A stretch of 64,000 bases of DNA from Planctomonas sp. JC2975 (GTDB lineage: Bacteria > Actinomycetota > Actinomycetes > Actinomycetales > Microbacteriaceae), in the NCBI RefSeq assembly GCF_012985205.1, contig NZ_JABEKS010000001.1:744001-808000 (forward strand), in the 5' to 3' direction. Made by a program: the position numbers and the translations under genes. A model generated the notes under the pieces. It was not told the DNA's origin. It made no database searches and saw only the letters and a program-made list of their open reading frames with translations. Shown here piece by piece: positions 7,540 through 16,016 of this stretch. Positions within the stretch are counted from its first letter, which is position 1; the number at the start of each line of letters is the position of its first letter.

Positions 7540-9192
7540 TCACGCGCGGGAGAGGATGCTCCCCACGTCGATCCCACCGGGCAGCGTCCCGTAGAGCGCT
7601 GCACGGTCCTGCCCGAGGCGGGAGGCGCAGAACGCGTCGGAGACGGCGTCCGGAGCGCCTGTGACGAGCACGGCCGCCTGCAGAGCGACCGCGAGGTCCT
7701 CGGCGAGACGGCGGGCGTCGAAGGCGACGTCATCCGGATCCCGTCCTGCTGCCGAGGCCAGCCGCGCGTCGATCGAACGGAGAGACTCAGCGAGCCGGCG
7801 GTCGGCCGACGCTGCGGACGCGAGCTCGTCGCGCACGGAGGCGACGGCGTCCGGTTCCCGCGCGAGCACCCGCAGGATGTCGAGAGCGATGACGTTGCCG
7901 GAGCCCTCCCACACGGCCATGACCGGTTGCTCACGGTAGCGCCTGGCCAGCGGATAGTCCTCGGTGTAGCCGTTGCCGCCGAGGCACTCGAGCGCCTCGT
8001 AGGCGTGGCCAGGGCCTCGCTTGCAGATCCAGTACTTGGCGACGGCCGTTGCGAGCCGGCGGTAGGCGATCTCGGCGTCGGAGGCGTCGTCGTCATGTGC
8101 CCGCGCCAGCCGCATGGCCAGTGCCGTCGCGGCCTCGGACTCGAGCGCCAGATCGGCGACGACATTGCGCATCAGCGGCTGATCGATGAGCGTGCGCCCG
8201 AATGCCGCACGGTGGCGCACGTGCCAGGCGGCTTCGGCGACCGACTGGCGCATGCCTGCCGCAGTGCCGAGCACGCAGTCGAGCCGCGTGCGGGCCACCA
8301 TCTCGATGATCGTGCGGATGCCGCGCCCCGGCTCCCCGACGGCGTACCCCAGCGTCCCGTCGAAGTCGACCTCGCTCGACGCGTTGGAGCGGTTGCCGAG
8401 CTTGTCTTTGAGGCGTTGGATGCGGAACACATTGCGGCTGCCGTCGTCGAGAACACGCGGCACCAGGAAACAGCCGATGCCCGCGTCGGACCGACCGTCG
8501 TCGATTCGAGCGAGCACGAGGAATGCATCGCTCATCGGAGCGGAGCAGAACCACTTGTGGCCGGTGATCAACCAGGCATCGCCGGCAGGAACCGCCCTGG
8601 TCGTGTTGGCGCGTACATCGCTGCCGCCCTGCTTCTCCGTCATCGCCATGCCGAAGAGAGCACCTCGCTTACCCGGCACGAGGCGGCCGTCGTAGTCGCG
8701 GCTGAGGAGGCGCGGCATCCAGCTGACGGCGATGTCTGGCTGCTGTCGGAGCGCGGGGACGGCTGCGTGGGTCATCGAGATGGGGCAGGCGTGTCCCGGC
8801 TCGATCTGCGCGAAGAGCATGAAGGCGGCGGCGCGGGCGACGTTGGCACCCGGCCGAGGATCCGCCCACGCCGAGGTGTGTGCCCCGGAGGCGACGGCCG
8901 CGCCGATGATGCGGTGATACGAGTCGTCGTACTCGACCTCGTCGATGCGCACGCCGTGCCGGTCGAAAGCGTGGAGCACGGGCTCATGCACGTTCGCCAG
9001 CACCGCATCGCGCTGGAAGGCTGCGGACCCGACGTGGTCGCCGATCGTGGTCAGCTCGTCGAACGCCCAGGCCGCGTCGAAGCGGGCGACGCCCTCCACG
9101 AGGGGCGCGTTGGTCGTGAACTCGTTCAGTCCGACGCGATCCGGCGCCTGGTTGGCGACGTCGTGCGTGAGGTGCGGTGCCGGTTTCGCCAT
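7540..9192 (-). CDS. AidB-like acyl-CoA dehydrogenase
   Basis: This 550-residue flavoprotein belongs to the AidB branch of acyl-CoA dehydrogenases: length near 540, an N-terminal AidB_N-like domain (about residues 1-150), the FAD-contacting GMAMTEKQGGSDVRANT (181-196) and the C-terminal ECLGGNGYTEDYPLARR plus VMAVWEGSGNVIALD. E. coli AidB is induced by alkylation stress and binds DNA; its substrate is unsettled, so a catabolic role should not be assumed here. The ATG at 9192 has a good Shine-Dalgarno (AAAGGACG). It lies downstream of nirD beyond the 22-bp repeat array, between two nitrite-assimilation genes, which is unexpected. Confidence 0.88.
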   Translation of the reverse strand: MAKPAPHLTHDVANQAPDRVGLNEFTTNAPLVEGVARFDAAWAFDELTTIGDHVGSAAFQRDAVLANVHEPVLHAFDRHGVRIDEVEYDDSYHRIIGAAVASGAHTSAWADPRPGANVARAAAFMLFAQIEPGHACPISMTHAAVPALRQQPDIAVSWMPRLLSRDYDGRLVPGKRGALFGMAMTEKQGGSDVRANTTRAVPAGDAWLITGHKWFCSAPMSDAFLVLARIDDGRSDAGIGCFLVPRVLDDGSRNVFRIQRLKDKLGNRSNASSEVDFDGTLGYAVGEPGRGIRTIIEMVARTRLDCVLGTAAGMRQSVAEAAWHVRHRAAFGRTLIDQPLMRNVVADLALESEAATALAMRLARAHDDDASDAEIAYRRLATAVAKYWICKRGPGHAYEALECLGGNGYTEDYPLARRYREQPVMAVWEGSGNVIALDILRVLAREPDAVASVRDELASAASADRRLAESLRSIDARLASAAGRDPDDVAFDARRLAEDLAVALQAAVLVTGAPDAVSDAFCASRLGQDRAALYGTLPGGIDVGSILSRA

Positions 9193-9300
9193 CGAAACCC
9201 GTCCTTTCGGCCGAAGCGGGAGCACTCCCATCCTCGCCCACCGGGCGGCCTCGGGATGCGCACTCGCGGCGCAACGGGACGCGCTCGGGTGGAGATCCGG

Positions 9301-9555
9301 AACGCGCACTCTCATGACCGGAGCCGTGCACTGTCGAAGCGGAGGCGCACTGTCGAGCGGAGAAACGCGCACCCTCAGGAGGACGAACGTGCACTCTCGG
9401 GAGGGAAAGGTGCACGGTCGCAGGCGGGGGCAGCCTCGGAGGAGTAACGCGCGCTCTCGGGAGGAGAAAGGCGCACCCTCGAGAGGAGGAACGCGCACCC
9501 TCGAGAGGAGAAACGCGCACCCTCGGGAGGAGGAACGGGCACCCTGGGGAGGGGG
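9301..9555. repeat. Degenerate ~22-bp tandem repeat array, about a dozen units
   Basis: The 367-base gap between the nirD stop and the acyl-CoA dehydrogenase start is mostly filled by repeats of about 20-24 bp. The last five units are in exact 22-base register: 9446-9467, 9468-9489, 9490-9511, 9512-9533 and 9534-9555. Their shared core is AACGCGCACCCTCGRGAGGA. Units nearer 9301 are more diverged (CGTGCACTGTCGAAGCGG and similar). Each unit contains a short palindromic core, CTCGGGAG or CTCGAGAG. The array starts four bases after the nirD stop and lacks stop codons in several frames, which creates spurious open frames. Function unknown. Confidence 0.92.
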
Positions 9556-9559
9556 CGGG

Positions 9560-9961
9560 TCAGGAGGCGGCGGCCTCGATCTCTACGTAGCCGGAGACGA
9601 CCCGCGTGCGGTACGTCGCGAGCGACGGACCGGACTCGCTGAGACACTCGCCCGTCTCGAGGTCGTAGACCTGCTTGAGCAACGGCGACGCGACGGTCGT
9701 GCGGTCGCCCTTGGATCCGACGATCCCGCGGGCGATCACGGGCGCTGCCGTCTTCGGATCGATGTGGTCGACCGCGTACAGCTCGCGGTCCCCCACTCGG
9801 AACAGCGCGACCTGGCGCTCCGCCAGCAGAACCGCCTCGCCCCATCCGGGCTCGAGGTCGTCCACTCGGCAGACACGGCTCCAGTTCCGCGATCGAGCAG
9901 CGGCGATCAAGCGAGCGGATGCCGTCTCCCTGGAGTCTGCGCGTTCGATCATCAGCGTCAT
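9560..9961 (-). CDS. nirD: Nitrite reductase (NADH) small subunit
   Basis: The 133-residue protein has the Rieske-like fold of NirD: WSRVCRVDDLEPGWGEAVLL, VALFRVGDRELYAVDHIDP and GDRTTVASPLLKQVYDLETGECL. As is normal for NirD, the Cys/His ligands for a Rieske cluster are absent, so it is a structural partner of NirB rather than an electron carrier. The ATG at 9961 has GAGGAC upstream; an internal Met at residue 4 is an alternative. Unusually, nirD is transcribed away from nirB, with 269 bases between the two starts. It is followed immediately by the 22-bp repeat array. Confidence 0.93.
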   Translation of the reverse strand: MTLMIERADSRETASARLIAAARSRNWSRVCRVDDLEPGWGEAVLLAERQVALFRVGDRELYAVDHIDPKTAAPVIARGIVGSKGDRTTVASPLLKQVYDLETGECLSESGPSLATYRTRVVSGYVEIEAAAS

Positions 9962-10085
9962 GATGTCCTCGTTTCGTCTGCCTGCCGTAGGTCGGATGCC
10001 TCGGAGTCCGACCTGCTGGAACGTCAGCCGTCCTGTGCGTCGTTGCCGAGAGTACGAGCGCCGTGTTACGCGTGATCGCCCTCGT

Positions 10086-10177
10086 GTTTCGACGCGGTGA
10101 AGTCCTCCTCACCGCGGCTGCACGCAGGCGGAGGGGTGGCGTAATGACCGTTCACAGCCACGAAAGAAGGCCGAAAC
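10086..10177. promoter_or_regulatory. Candidate nitrogen-regulator (GlnR-like) sites between nirD and nirB
   Basis: The GlnR consensus is GTNAC-n6-GNAAC, often repeated at 11-bp steps. On the plus strand TTCAC (10151-10155), GAAAG (10162-10166) and GAAAC (10173-10177) follow at exactly 11-bp steps. On the minus strand TTCAC-CGCGTC-GAAAC spans 10101-10086. Each has one or more mismatches, so these are weaker than the narK site. They lie in the shared 269-base control region of the divergent nirD and nirB genes. Confidence 0.35.
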
Positions 10178-10230
10178 AACCCGTTCTTAGGCTCGCAACG
10201 TGCTTCAACGCATCGACCGGGAGGAACGCC

Positions 10231-13005
10231 ATGGCGCCGACGAACCAGCCGAACACGAGTGACGAGCAAGGTGCAGTCGAGCAAGGTGCAGTCAAGCCGG
10301 CTGCGGTCGAGCAAGGTGCGGTCGAGCAGCGACGGGTCGTCGTCATCGGAGCGGGTCCCGCCGCACACCGGCTCGCCGATGCCGTCGCCGCCCGCGACGC
10401 CACTGCGAGGCTGCGCCTCACCGTGATCGGCGAGGAGGCGCACGCGCCCTATGACCGCGTGTCGCTCAGCCACCGGCTGCATGGTCCTGAGGACCTCACG
10501 TTGCAGCCGTCCGCGGTGTGGGAGGACGAGAGCATCCGGCTGCACGCGGGCGTGCGTGCGGTATCCATCGACCGTGACGCCAGGGTCGTGCAGACGGACG
10601 ATGGTGCAGCGCATCCGTACGACGAGCTCGTGATCGCGACCGGATCGAGTGCGCCGGTTCCCGTAATCCGAGGCAGTGAACACGCCCGGGTTTACCGCAC
10701 GATCGATGACGTGGATGCGCTCGTCGCGGAGTGCGCGGCGATCCGCGAGCGCACGGGCCGAGCGCCGAGGGTGCTCGTCGCGGGTGGCGGATTGCTCGGG
10801 CTGGAGGCGGCCGGAGGGCTCGCATCCCTCTCCTTCGACGGAGTCGGCGTCGAAGCCTCCGTCGTGCACTCCGGGAGCTGGCTCATGTCGGCTCAGCTCG
10901 ACGAGGGAGCCGGCCAGGCGCTGTCTCGGCTGATCGCCGCCCGCGGCATCCACCAGCACCTCGGCACCCGGCCGCAGGAACTGCTCACGCGCGACGGTCT
11001 CGTGCACGCCGTCAAGCTGACGAACGGCGAGAGGGTGGACGCCGACGTCGTCGTCTTCGCGATCGGCGTCGCACCGCGCGACGAGCTCGCCCGTGACGCC
11101 GGGCTCGCGCTCGGCGAGCGCGGCGGGATCGTCATCGGCACGGACTGCCGCACGTCAGATCCGAACGTGTACGCGATCGGCGAGGTGGCAAATGTGTTCG
11201 GCCGCTGCGTCGGGCTCGTCGCTCCCGCGAACGCGATGGCCGAAACGGTCGCCGACAGGCTGCTCGGCGGCGACGCCGAATTCACGACCATCGACGATGC
11301 AACGAGCCTGAAGCTCTCCGGCATCGACGTGGCGAGCTTCGGAGACGCACTCGGGTCGACCGACGGCGCCCTCGAGATCGTCTACGCCGACCCGGCGCGG
11401 GGGCTCTACCAGAAGCTGGTGGTCTCCGACGACGCGAAACGGCTCCTCGGCGGCGTCTTCGTGGGCGACGCGGCGCCGTATTCCGCGCTGCGTCCGCTGC
11501 TCGGCCGTGAACTGGCGGCGGAGCCTTCGGCATATCTGTCCGCGGGTGGCGAAGTTCCGGACAGCGACCTGCCTGACGACGCGCTCGTGTGTTCGTGCAA
11601 CAACGTGAGCGCCGGCGCCGTGCGCGCCGCTGTCGCCGAAGGCGGCGACGACGGGTCCGGATGCCACGACCTCGGCTCCCTGAAGGCGTGCACCAGGGCA
11701 GGCACGCAGTGCGGCTCCTGCGTGCCGCTCGTGAAGAAGATCCTCGACAAGGAGCTGACAGCGGCGGGCATCGCCGTCTCGCGGGCGTTGTGCGAGCACT
11801 TCCCGGTGAGCAGGCAAGAGCTGTTCGACGGGATCCGCGTGCTCGGCATGGTCTCGTTCGACGACATCATCGAACGATTCGGTACGGGACGCGGGTGCGA
11901 CGTCTGCAAGCCGGCCGTGGCATCGATGCTCGCCAGCCAGCACGGCGGATACATCCTCGACGACGGCCGCGGCACGCTCCAGGACACCAACGACCGAGCG
12001 TTGGCGAACATGCAGAAGGACGGCAGCTACTCGGTCGTTCCGCGCATCCCTGGCGGCGAGATCACGCCGCAGAAGCTGGCCGTCATCGCCGCCGTCGCCG
12101 AGGAATACGGCTTGTACACGAAGATCACCGGCGGTCAGCGCATCGATCTCTTCGGGGCGCGTCTCGATCAGCTGCCGGACATCTGGCGCCTGCTCGTGGA
12201 CGCGGGCTTCGAGTCCGGCCACGCATACGGCAAGGCGTTGCGCAACGTGAAGAGCTGCGTCGGATCCACCTGGTGCCGGTTCGGCGTGCAGGATTCGGTG
12301 GGCATGGCCATCCGGCTCGAGCTGCGGTACCGCGGGCTGCGGGCGCCGCACAAGCTGAAGATCGGCGTCTCCGGATGCGCGCGGGAGTGCGCGGAGGCCC
12401 GCGGCAAGGACGTGGGCGTGATCGCCACTGCCGAGGGCTGGAACCTGTACGTCGGCGGGAACGGAGGTCTGCAGCCGGCGCACGCGCAACTGCTGGCGAC
12501 CGACCTGGACGACGAGACGCTGATCCGCTATATCGACCGGTACCTCGTGTACTACATCCGCACCGCGGACAGGCTGCAACGCACGGCGCGCTGGATCGAG
12601 GACATCGACGGCGGACTCGAGCACGTGCGCAGCGTCGTCGTCCACGACTCGCTCGGCCTGGCCGACGAGCTCGAGGCGACCATGCACCGCCACGTCGACG
12701 ACTACCAGGACGAATGGGCGGCCACCCTCGCCGACCCCGATCGCCTGCGGCGGTTCCGCTCCTTCGTGAATGCGCCTGACGCGCCGGACACCGGACTCCC
12801 CCGCGTCGTCGAGCGCGGCCAGCTGCGTCCCGCTCGGGGCGACGAGACGGAGAATGTCGTCGGGCTAGGGATGCCGGCGATGCGACGGCCCGGCGGCGAC
12901 CTCGAGTCCGCCGACGCCGAACGCAACGCCACCATGCTTGGCCGGGCCGGAGTGCTGACGGGGTCGGCCGGGGCATCGGGTATCGAGAACGGCGCCGAGG
13001 CATGA
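10231..13005 (+). CDS. nirB: Assimilatory nitrite reductase (NADH) large subunit
   Basis: The 924-residue enzyme reduces nitrite to ammonium with six electrons. Domains in order: FAD-binding (VVVIGAGPAAHRLAD, 37-50), NAD-binding (VLVAGGGLLGLEAAGG), a BFD-like [2Fe-2S] domain (CSC at 454-456 and CGSC at 494-497), and the sulfite/nitrite reductase domain whose cysteines bind the 4Fe-4S cluster and siroheme (CVGSTWC at 676-682, CAREC at 716-720). The ATG at 10231 has GGGAGGAA upstream; a longer frame from 10063 has no Shine-Dalgarno and is not conserved-looking. Residues 14-33 are a low-complexity repeat of VEQGA units not typical of the family. It overlaps cobA by four bases. Confidence 0.96.
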   Translation: MAPTNQPNTSDEQGAVEQGAVKPAAVEQGAVEQRRVVVIGAGPAAHRLADAVAARDATARLRLTVIGEEAHAPYDRVSLSHRLHGPEDLTLQPSAVWEDESIRLHAGVRAVSIDRDARVVQTDDGAAHPYDELVIATGSSAPVPVIRGSEHARVYRTIDDVDALVAECAAIRERTGRAPRVLVAGGGLLGLEAAGGLASLSFDGVGVEASVVHSGSWLMSAQLDEGAGQALSRLIAARGIHQHLGTRPQELLTRDGLVHAVKLTNGERVDADVVVFAIGVAPRDELARDAGLALGERGGIVIGTDCRTSDPNVYAIGEVANVFGRCVGLVAPANAMAETVADRLLGGDAEFTTIDDATSLKLSGIDVASFGDALGSTDGALEIVYADPARGLYQKLVVSDDAKRLLGGVFVGDAAPYSALRPLLGRELAAEPSAYLSAGGEVPDSDLPDDALVCSCNNVSAGAVRAAVAEGGDDGSGCHDLGSLKACTRAGTQCGSCVPLVKKILDKELTAAGIAVSRALCEHFPVSRQELFDGIRVLGMVSFDDIIERFGTGRGCDVCKPAVASMLASQHGGYILDDGRGTLQDTNDRALANMQKDGSYSVVPRIPGGEITPQKLAVIAAVAEEYGLYTKITGGQRIDLFGARLDQLPDIWRLLVDAGFESGHAYGKALRNVKSCVGSTWCRFGVQDSVGMAIRLELRYRGLRAPHKLKIGVSGCARECAEARGKDVGVIATAEGWNLYVGGNGGLQPAHAQLLATDLDDETLIRYIDRYLVYYIRTADRLQRTARWIEDIDGGLEHVRSVVVHDSLGLADELEATMHRHVDDYQDEWAATLADPDRLRRFRSFVNAPDAPDTGLPRVVERGQLRPARGDETENVVGLGMPAMRRPGGDLESADAERNATMLGRAGVLTGSAGASGIENGAEA

Positions 13006-13778
13006 ACGCGATGGGCGAGGTGACGCTCGTCGGCGGCGGCCCCGGCGACCTCGATCTCATGACCGTAGGCGGCATGAAGGCGCTGCGCGCCGCGGATGTC
13101 GTGCTGTACGACCGGCTCGCGCCGCACGAACAGCTTGGCGAGCTGGCGCCGGACGCGATACTGATCGACGTCGGCAAGCGTCCTGGGCACCACGCCGTCG
13201 AGCAACGCGAGATCGAACGGATGCTCGTGGAGCACGCCCGAACCGGATCCCGCGTCGTGCGCCTCAAGGGCGGCGACAGCTACGTGCTCGGTCGCGGCGG
13301 CGAGGAGGTCGCCGCCGCTCGCGCCGCCGGCGTCCCGGTTCGGGTCATCCCGGGCGTGACGAGCGCGACGTCCGTGCCGGCTGCGGCCGGCATCCCCCTG
13401 ACGCACCGCGGAATGAGTCACCTCTTCACGGTCGTCTCGGGTCACGCGCCTCTCACGGACGACGAGCTGCTGCATCTCGCGGGGCTCGGCGGAACCATCG
13501 TCGTGCTGATGGGCGTCGGGACGCTGCCGTCGCTCGTCGCCGGACTGGCGCGTCACGGCATGGCGGCAACGACGCCCGTCGCCGCAGTGGAACGCGGCTT
13601 CACGGACGGGCAGCGCACCACCGTCTCCGACCTGCACGGTATCGTGACCGCCGCGGGTGTCGCGGGCGTCACCTCACCCGCCGTGATCGTGATCGGAGAG
13701 GTCGTGCGGCTCGCCGCCGACGGGGACGACGCTGCCGCCCGGCAGCTCGCACGAGCGCAGGAGTTCGCAGGACCATGA
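13002..13778 (+). CDS. cobA: Uroporphyrinogen-III C-methyltransferase
   Basis: This 258-residue SUMT makes precorrin-2 from uroporphyrinogen III with two SAM-dependent methylations, the first step towards siroheme (and cobalamin). It has VTLVGGGPGDLDLMTVGG at the N-terminus, VVRLKGGDSYVLGRGGEE, and VIPGVTSATSVPAAAGIPLT. It lacks the dehydrogenase/ferrochelatase half found in bifunctional CysG, so a separate precorrin-2 dehydrogenase is needed and none is seen in this window. The ATG at 13002 overlaps the nirB stop (ATGA), and its own stop overlaps nnaR the same way, so nirB-cobA-nnaR form one coupled operon. Confidence 0.94.
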   Translation: MNAMGEVTLVGGGPGDLDLMTVGGMKALRAADVVLYDRLAPHEQLGELAPDAILIDVGKRPGHHAVEQREIERMLVEHARTGSRVVRLKGGDSYVLGRGGEEVAAARAAGVPVRVIPGVTSATSVPAAAGIPLTHRGMSHLFTVVSGHAPLTDDELLHLAGLGGTIVVLMGVGTLPSLVAGLARHGMAATTPVAAVERGFTDGQRTTVSDLHGIVTAAGVAGVTSPAVIVIGEVVRLAADGDDAAARQLARAQEFAGP

Positions 13779-14926
13779 CCGAGGACGGCGTCGAGACGAC
13801 GGAGACCATTCCGGGCTTCCGTCCCGATCAGCTGCAGGGTTTCCGCATCGGCGTCACGAGCGACCGTCGCAGCGGAGACCTGATCGACGCGTTCGAGCGG
13901 CGTGGGGCTCAGGTGATCCATGCGCCCACCATCCGCATGGTGAACGCGGATGCCGACGACCCGGTCATCGCGGACACGCGGGCGATGATCGCGGCGCGGC
14001 CCGACATCCTGCTGGCGACGACGGCGTACGGCATCCGCCGCTGGTTCGAGGTGTCTGACGCGGCCGGGCTCGGCGAGGACCTCGTCGCCGCGCTGTCCAG
14101 GGCGGAGATTCTGGTGCGCGGCCCGAAGGCGCGTGGCGGCATCCGCGCTGCCGGGCTCGACGACGCCGGCATGAGCGACGAGGAGACGACGGCATCGCTC
14201 GTCGACCGCGTGCTCGCGTCCTATCCGCCAGGCCGGACGGTGGCGGTGCAGGTGCACGGCCGCATCGACGAGCCGCAGCTGGAGCGCCTGCGCGCAGCCG
14301 GACACCGGGTGCTCACCGTCGCTCCGTACAGCTGGCGCACGACCGACGACTCCGACCTCCGCGTGCAACGGCTGATCGAGGCCGCCTGCTCCGACCAGCT
14401 CGACTGCATCACCTTCACGAGCGCGCCGGCTGTGGAGGCGCTCTTCGACGCGGCGGATGCCCTTGGTCGTCGTGACGACCTCCTCGACGCGATGACGGAG
14501 CGCGTCGTGCCCGCCGTTGTGGGTCCGGTGACCGCCGCTCCGCTCCTAGCAGCGGGGCTGAGCCCGCTCCAGCCAGACCGGTTCCGGATGGGCGCCCTCA
14601 TCCGTCTGGTCTGCGAGCACCTCGAGCGCACGGCGTCGGACGGCCTTCGCACACCGCACGGCCGCGTGCAGTTGCGCGGAACGGTCGTGCGGATCGGAGA
14701 CCGTCGCGTCCCTCTCACGCCGGCGCAGGTCGCCGTCTTCGGGCCGATCTTCCGCGCTCGCGGCGCGGTCGTTTCGCGAGATCAGCTCTCGCGCATCCTC
14801 GTCGGCACCGTCGACGACCACGTGCTCGACATGGCGCTCAGCCGGCTGCGCACGGCACTGGGCGCCCCAGGCCTCATCACGACAGTGGTGAAGCGCGGCT
14901 ACCGCATCGACGTGCTCGAGGCGTGA
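13775..14926 (+). CDS. nnaR: NnaR-like regulator: HemD-type domain fused to a winged helix
   Basis: The 383-residue protein joins a uroporphyrinogen-III synthase-like domain (about residues 22-270, with FRIGVTSDRRSGDLIDAF and CITFTSAPAVEALFDAA) to an OmpR-type winged helix (about 285-380, ending in LITTVVKRGYRIDVLE). The same architecture is known in Streptomyces NnaR (SCO2958), M. smegmatis NnaR and M. tuberculosis Rv0260c; the first two are reported to activate nitrate/nitrite assimilation genes together with GlnR. Its place at the end of the nirB-cobA operon supports that role. Whether the HemD part retains enzyme activity or senses a tetrapyrrole is not known from sequence. Confidence 0.85.
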   Translation: MTEDGVETTETIPGFRPDQLQGFRIGVTSDRRSGDLIDAFERRGAQVIHAPTIRMVNADADDPVIADTRAMIAARPDILLATTAYGIRRWFEVSDAAGLGEDLVAALSRAEILVRGPKARGGIRAAGLDDAGMSDEETTASLVDRVLASYPPGRTVAVQVHGRIDEPQLERLRAAGHRVLTVAPYSWRTTDDSDLRVQRLIEAACSDQLDCITFTSAPAVEALFDAADALGRRDDLLDAMTERVVPAVVGPVTAAPLLAAGLSPLQPDRFRMGALIRLVCEHLERTASDGLRTPHGRVQLRGTVVRIGDRRVPLTPAQVAVFGPIFRARGAVVSRDQLSRILVGTVDDHVLDMALSRLRTALGAPGLITTVVKRGYRIDVLEA

Positions 14927-14992
14927 CGCCGTCCGGCATCGAGCGGTCGCGGCGAGGTCTCTCCTCCACGACCTGAGTACCTCGAATCGCGA

Positions 14993-16015
14993 TCAGTCGC
15001 CTGCTGGACGACGTGCTCGATCGATCATCAGACGCACGCCGCGACTGGCACCGGCGACCTTCAACTCCACCTCGGGGTGATCGCGCTGCCACACCCTGAA
15101 GAGCTCGTCGGCGAATCCCTGGCCGATGAGGTCGAGTCCCTCGAAGTCGAGGGTGACGGTCTCGAACTTCTCGAGCCCGGCGGCGAATCGCTTGGCCTCG
15201 CTGCGGCTGATGAAGTCGCCGGAGTACGTGACAAGGCTGATGCGTGGCTCGGTGCGGGTGAATCCGCCCAGACCGTCTTCGTCGACAGGAGCGAACTGCT
15301 CGAACACGGAGGTCAGTCCGCGATCGGTGTCCAGGTGAAGCCGCAGCGTCACGACCGTGCCTGCATTGCGGGAGGAGCCTGACGCGAACCTGTCGGTGCC
15401 CTCGGCCTGCGACGCAGCGAGCACGTATCCGTTGGCCGACACGGTGGCGTAGTCGACGGCGCGCAGCGTGAAGAAGAGCCCCTCCCCTGCGTGCCGATCC
15501 GGCGCCGTCGTGCGCTTGCCTTTCGTCAGCTCCACCAGGGCTGCCCCGGCGTCAGGGAGACCATGGCCTTTCCTGATCGTCTCGAATGCACCCACCCCGT
15601 CGTCGGCGATGCGCACGTCGATGATGCGGTCGCTGACGGCGGCACTGACCTCGACCAGGGTTCCGCTCGAGTGGTCGATGGCGTTGTTCACCATCTCGGT
15701 GACGGCGTAGGCGAGGATGCCGTGCGCGTTCTGCGGGATGTCCACCCCGACCTCGTCCCGCATCCTCCCCCAGACGAACGATTCGTCGAGACCGGCCAGG
15801 TCGAACGCGTCCGACCACCCGGGGCGAGCCGGAGTGGCGTGACGGAATGCCGCCCACTCGTTCAGCAGCACGCGCTCATCGAAACGGCGATGCCCACCCG
15901 CGGTGGTGGCGGAGGTGAGCACCCCACGGTCGGCGAGCGTGCGCACGTAGCTGGCGGAGATCCCGAGGAGTTCGGCGGCCTGCCCGATCCCGAGTTGCTT
16001 CTGATCGTCGATCAC
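14993..16015 (-). CDS. HTH-HATPase-STAS-like (DUF4325) three-domain protein
   Basis: The 340-residue protein has three parts. Residues 8-50 are an excisionase/MerR-type helix-turn-helix (IGQAAELLGISASYVRTLAD followed by GGHRRFD). Residues 95-230 are a GHKL ATPase like anti-sigma-factor kinases, with N-box EMVNNAIDHS (107-116), DDGVG (138-142) and GEGLFFTLRAVD (178-189). Residues 255-335 match STAS-like DUF4325 (TLDFEGLDLIGQGFADELF). The start is GTG 16015, one base from an AT-rich palindrome and six bases after a perfect TATAAT. It is flanked by convergent nnaR and is not an obvious part of nitrate metabolism. No partner gene is adjacent. Function unknown. Confidence 0.75.
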   Translation of the reverse strand: MIDDQKQLGIGQAAELLGISASYVRTLADRGVLTSATTAGGHRRFDERVLLNEWAAFRHATPARPGWSDAFDLAGLDESFVWGRMRDEVGVDIPQNAHGILAYAVTEMVNNAIDHSSGTLVEVSAAVSDRIIDVRIADDGVGAFETIRKGHGLPDAGAALVELTKGKRTTAPDRHAGEGLFFTLRAVDYATVSANGYVLAASQAEGTDRFASGSSRNAGTVVTLRLHLDTDRGLTSVFEQFAPVDEDGLGGFTRTEPRISLVTYSGDFISRSEAKRFAAGLEKFETVTLDFEGLDLIGQGFADELFRVWQRDHPEVELKVAGASRGVRLMIDRARRPAGD

Positions 16016-16016
16016 A

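Noticed and set aside
8984-9520. Protein-coding frames across the repeat array
   Set aside because: Frames on both strands stay open only because the 22-bp unit lacks stops; translations are Arg/Ser/Pro-rich repeats without start signals.
9301-9555. CRISPR array
   Set aside because: Units are directly adjacent with no unique spacers, the repeat is only about 22 bp and degenerate, and no cas genes are nearby.
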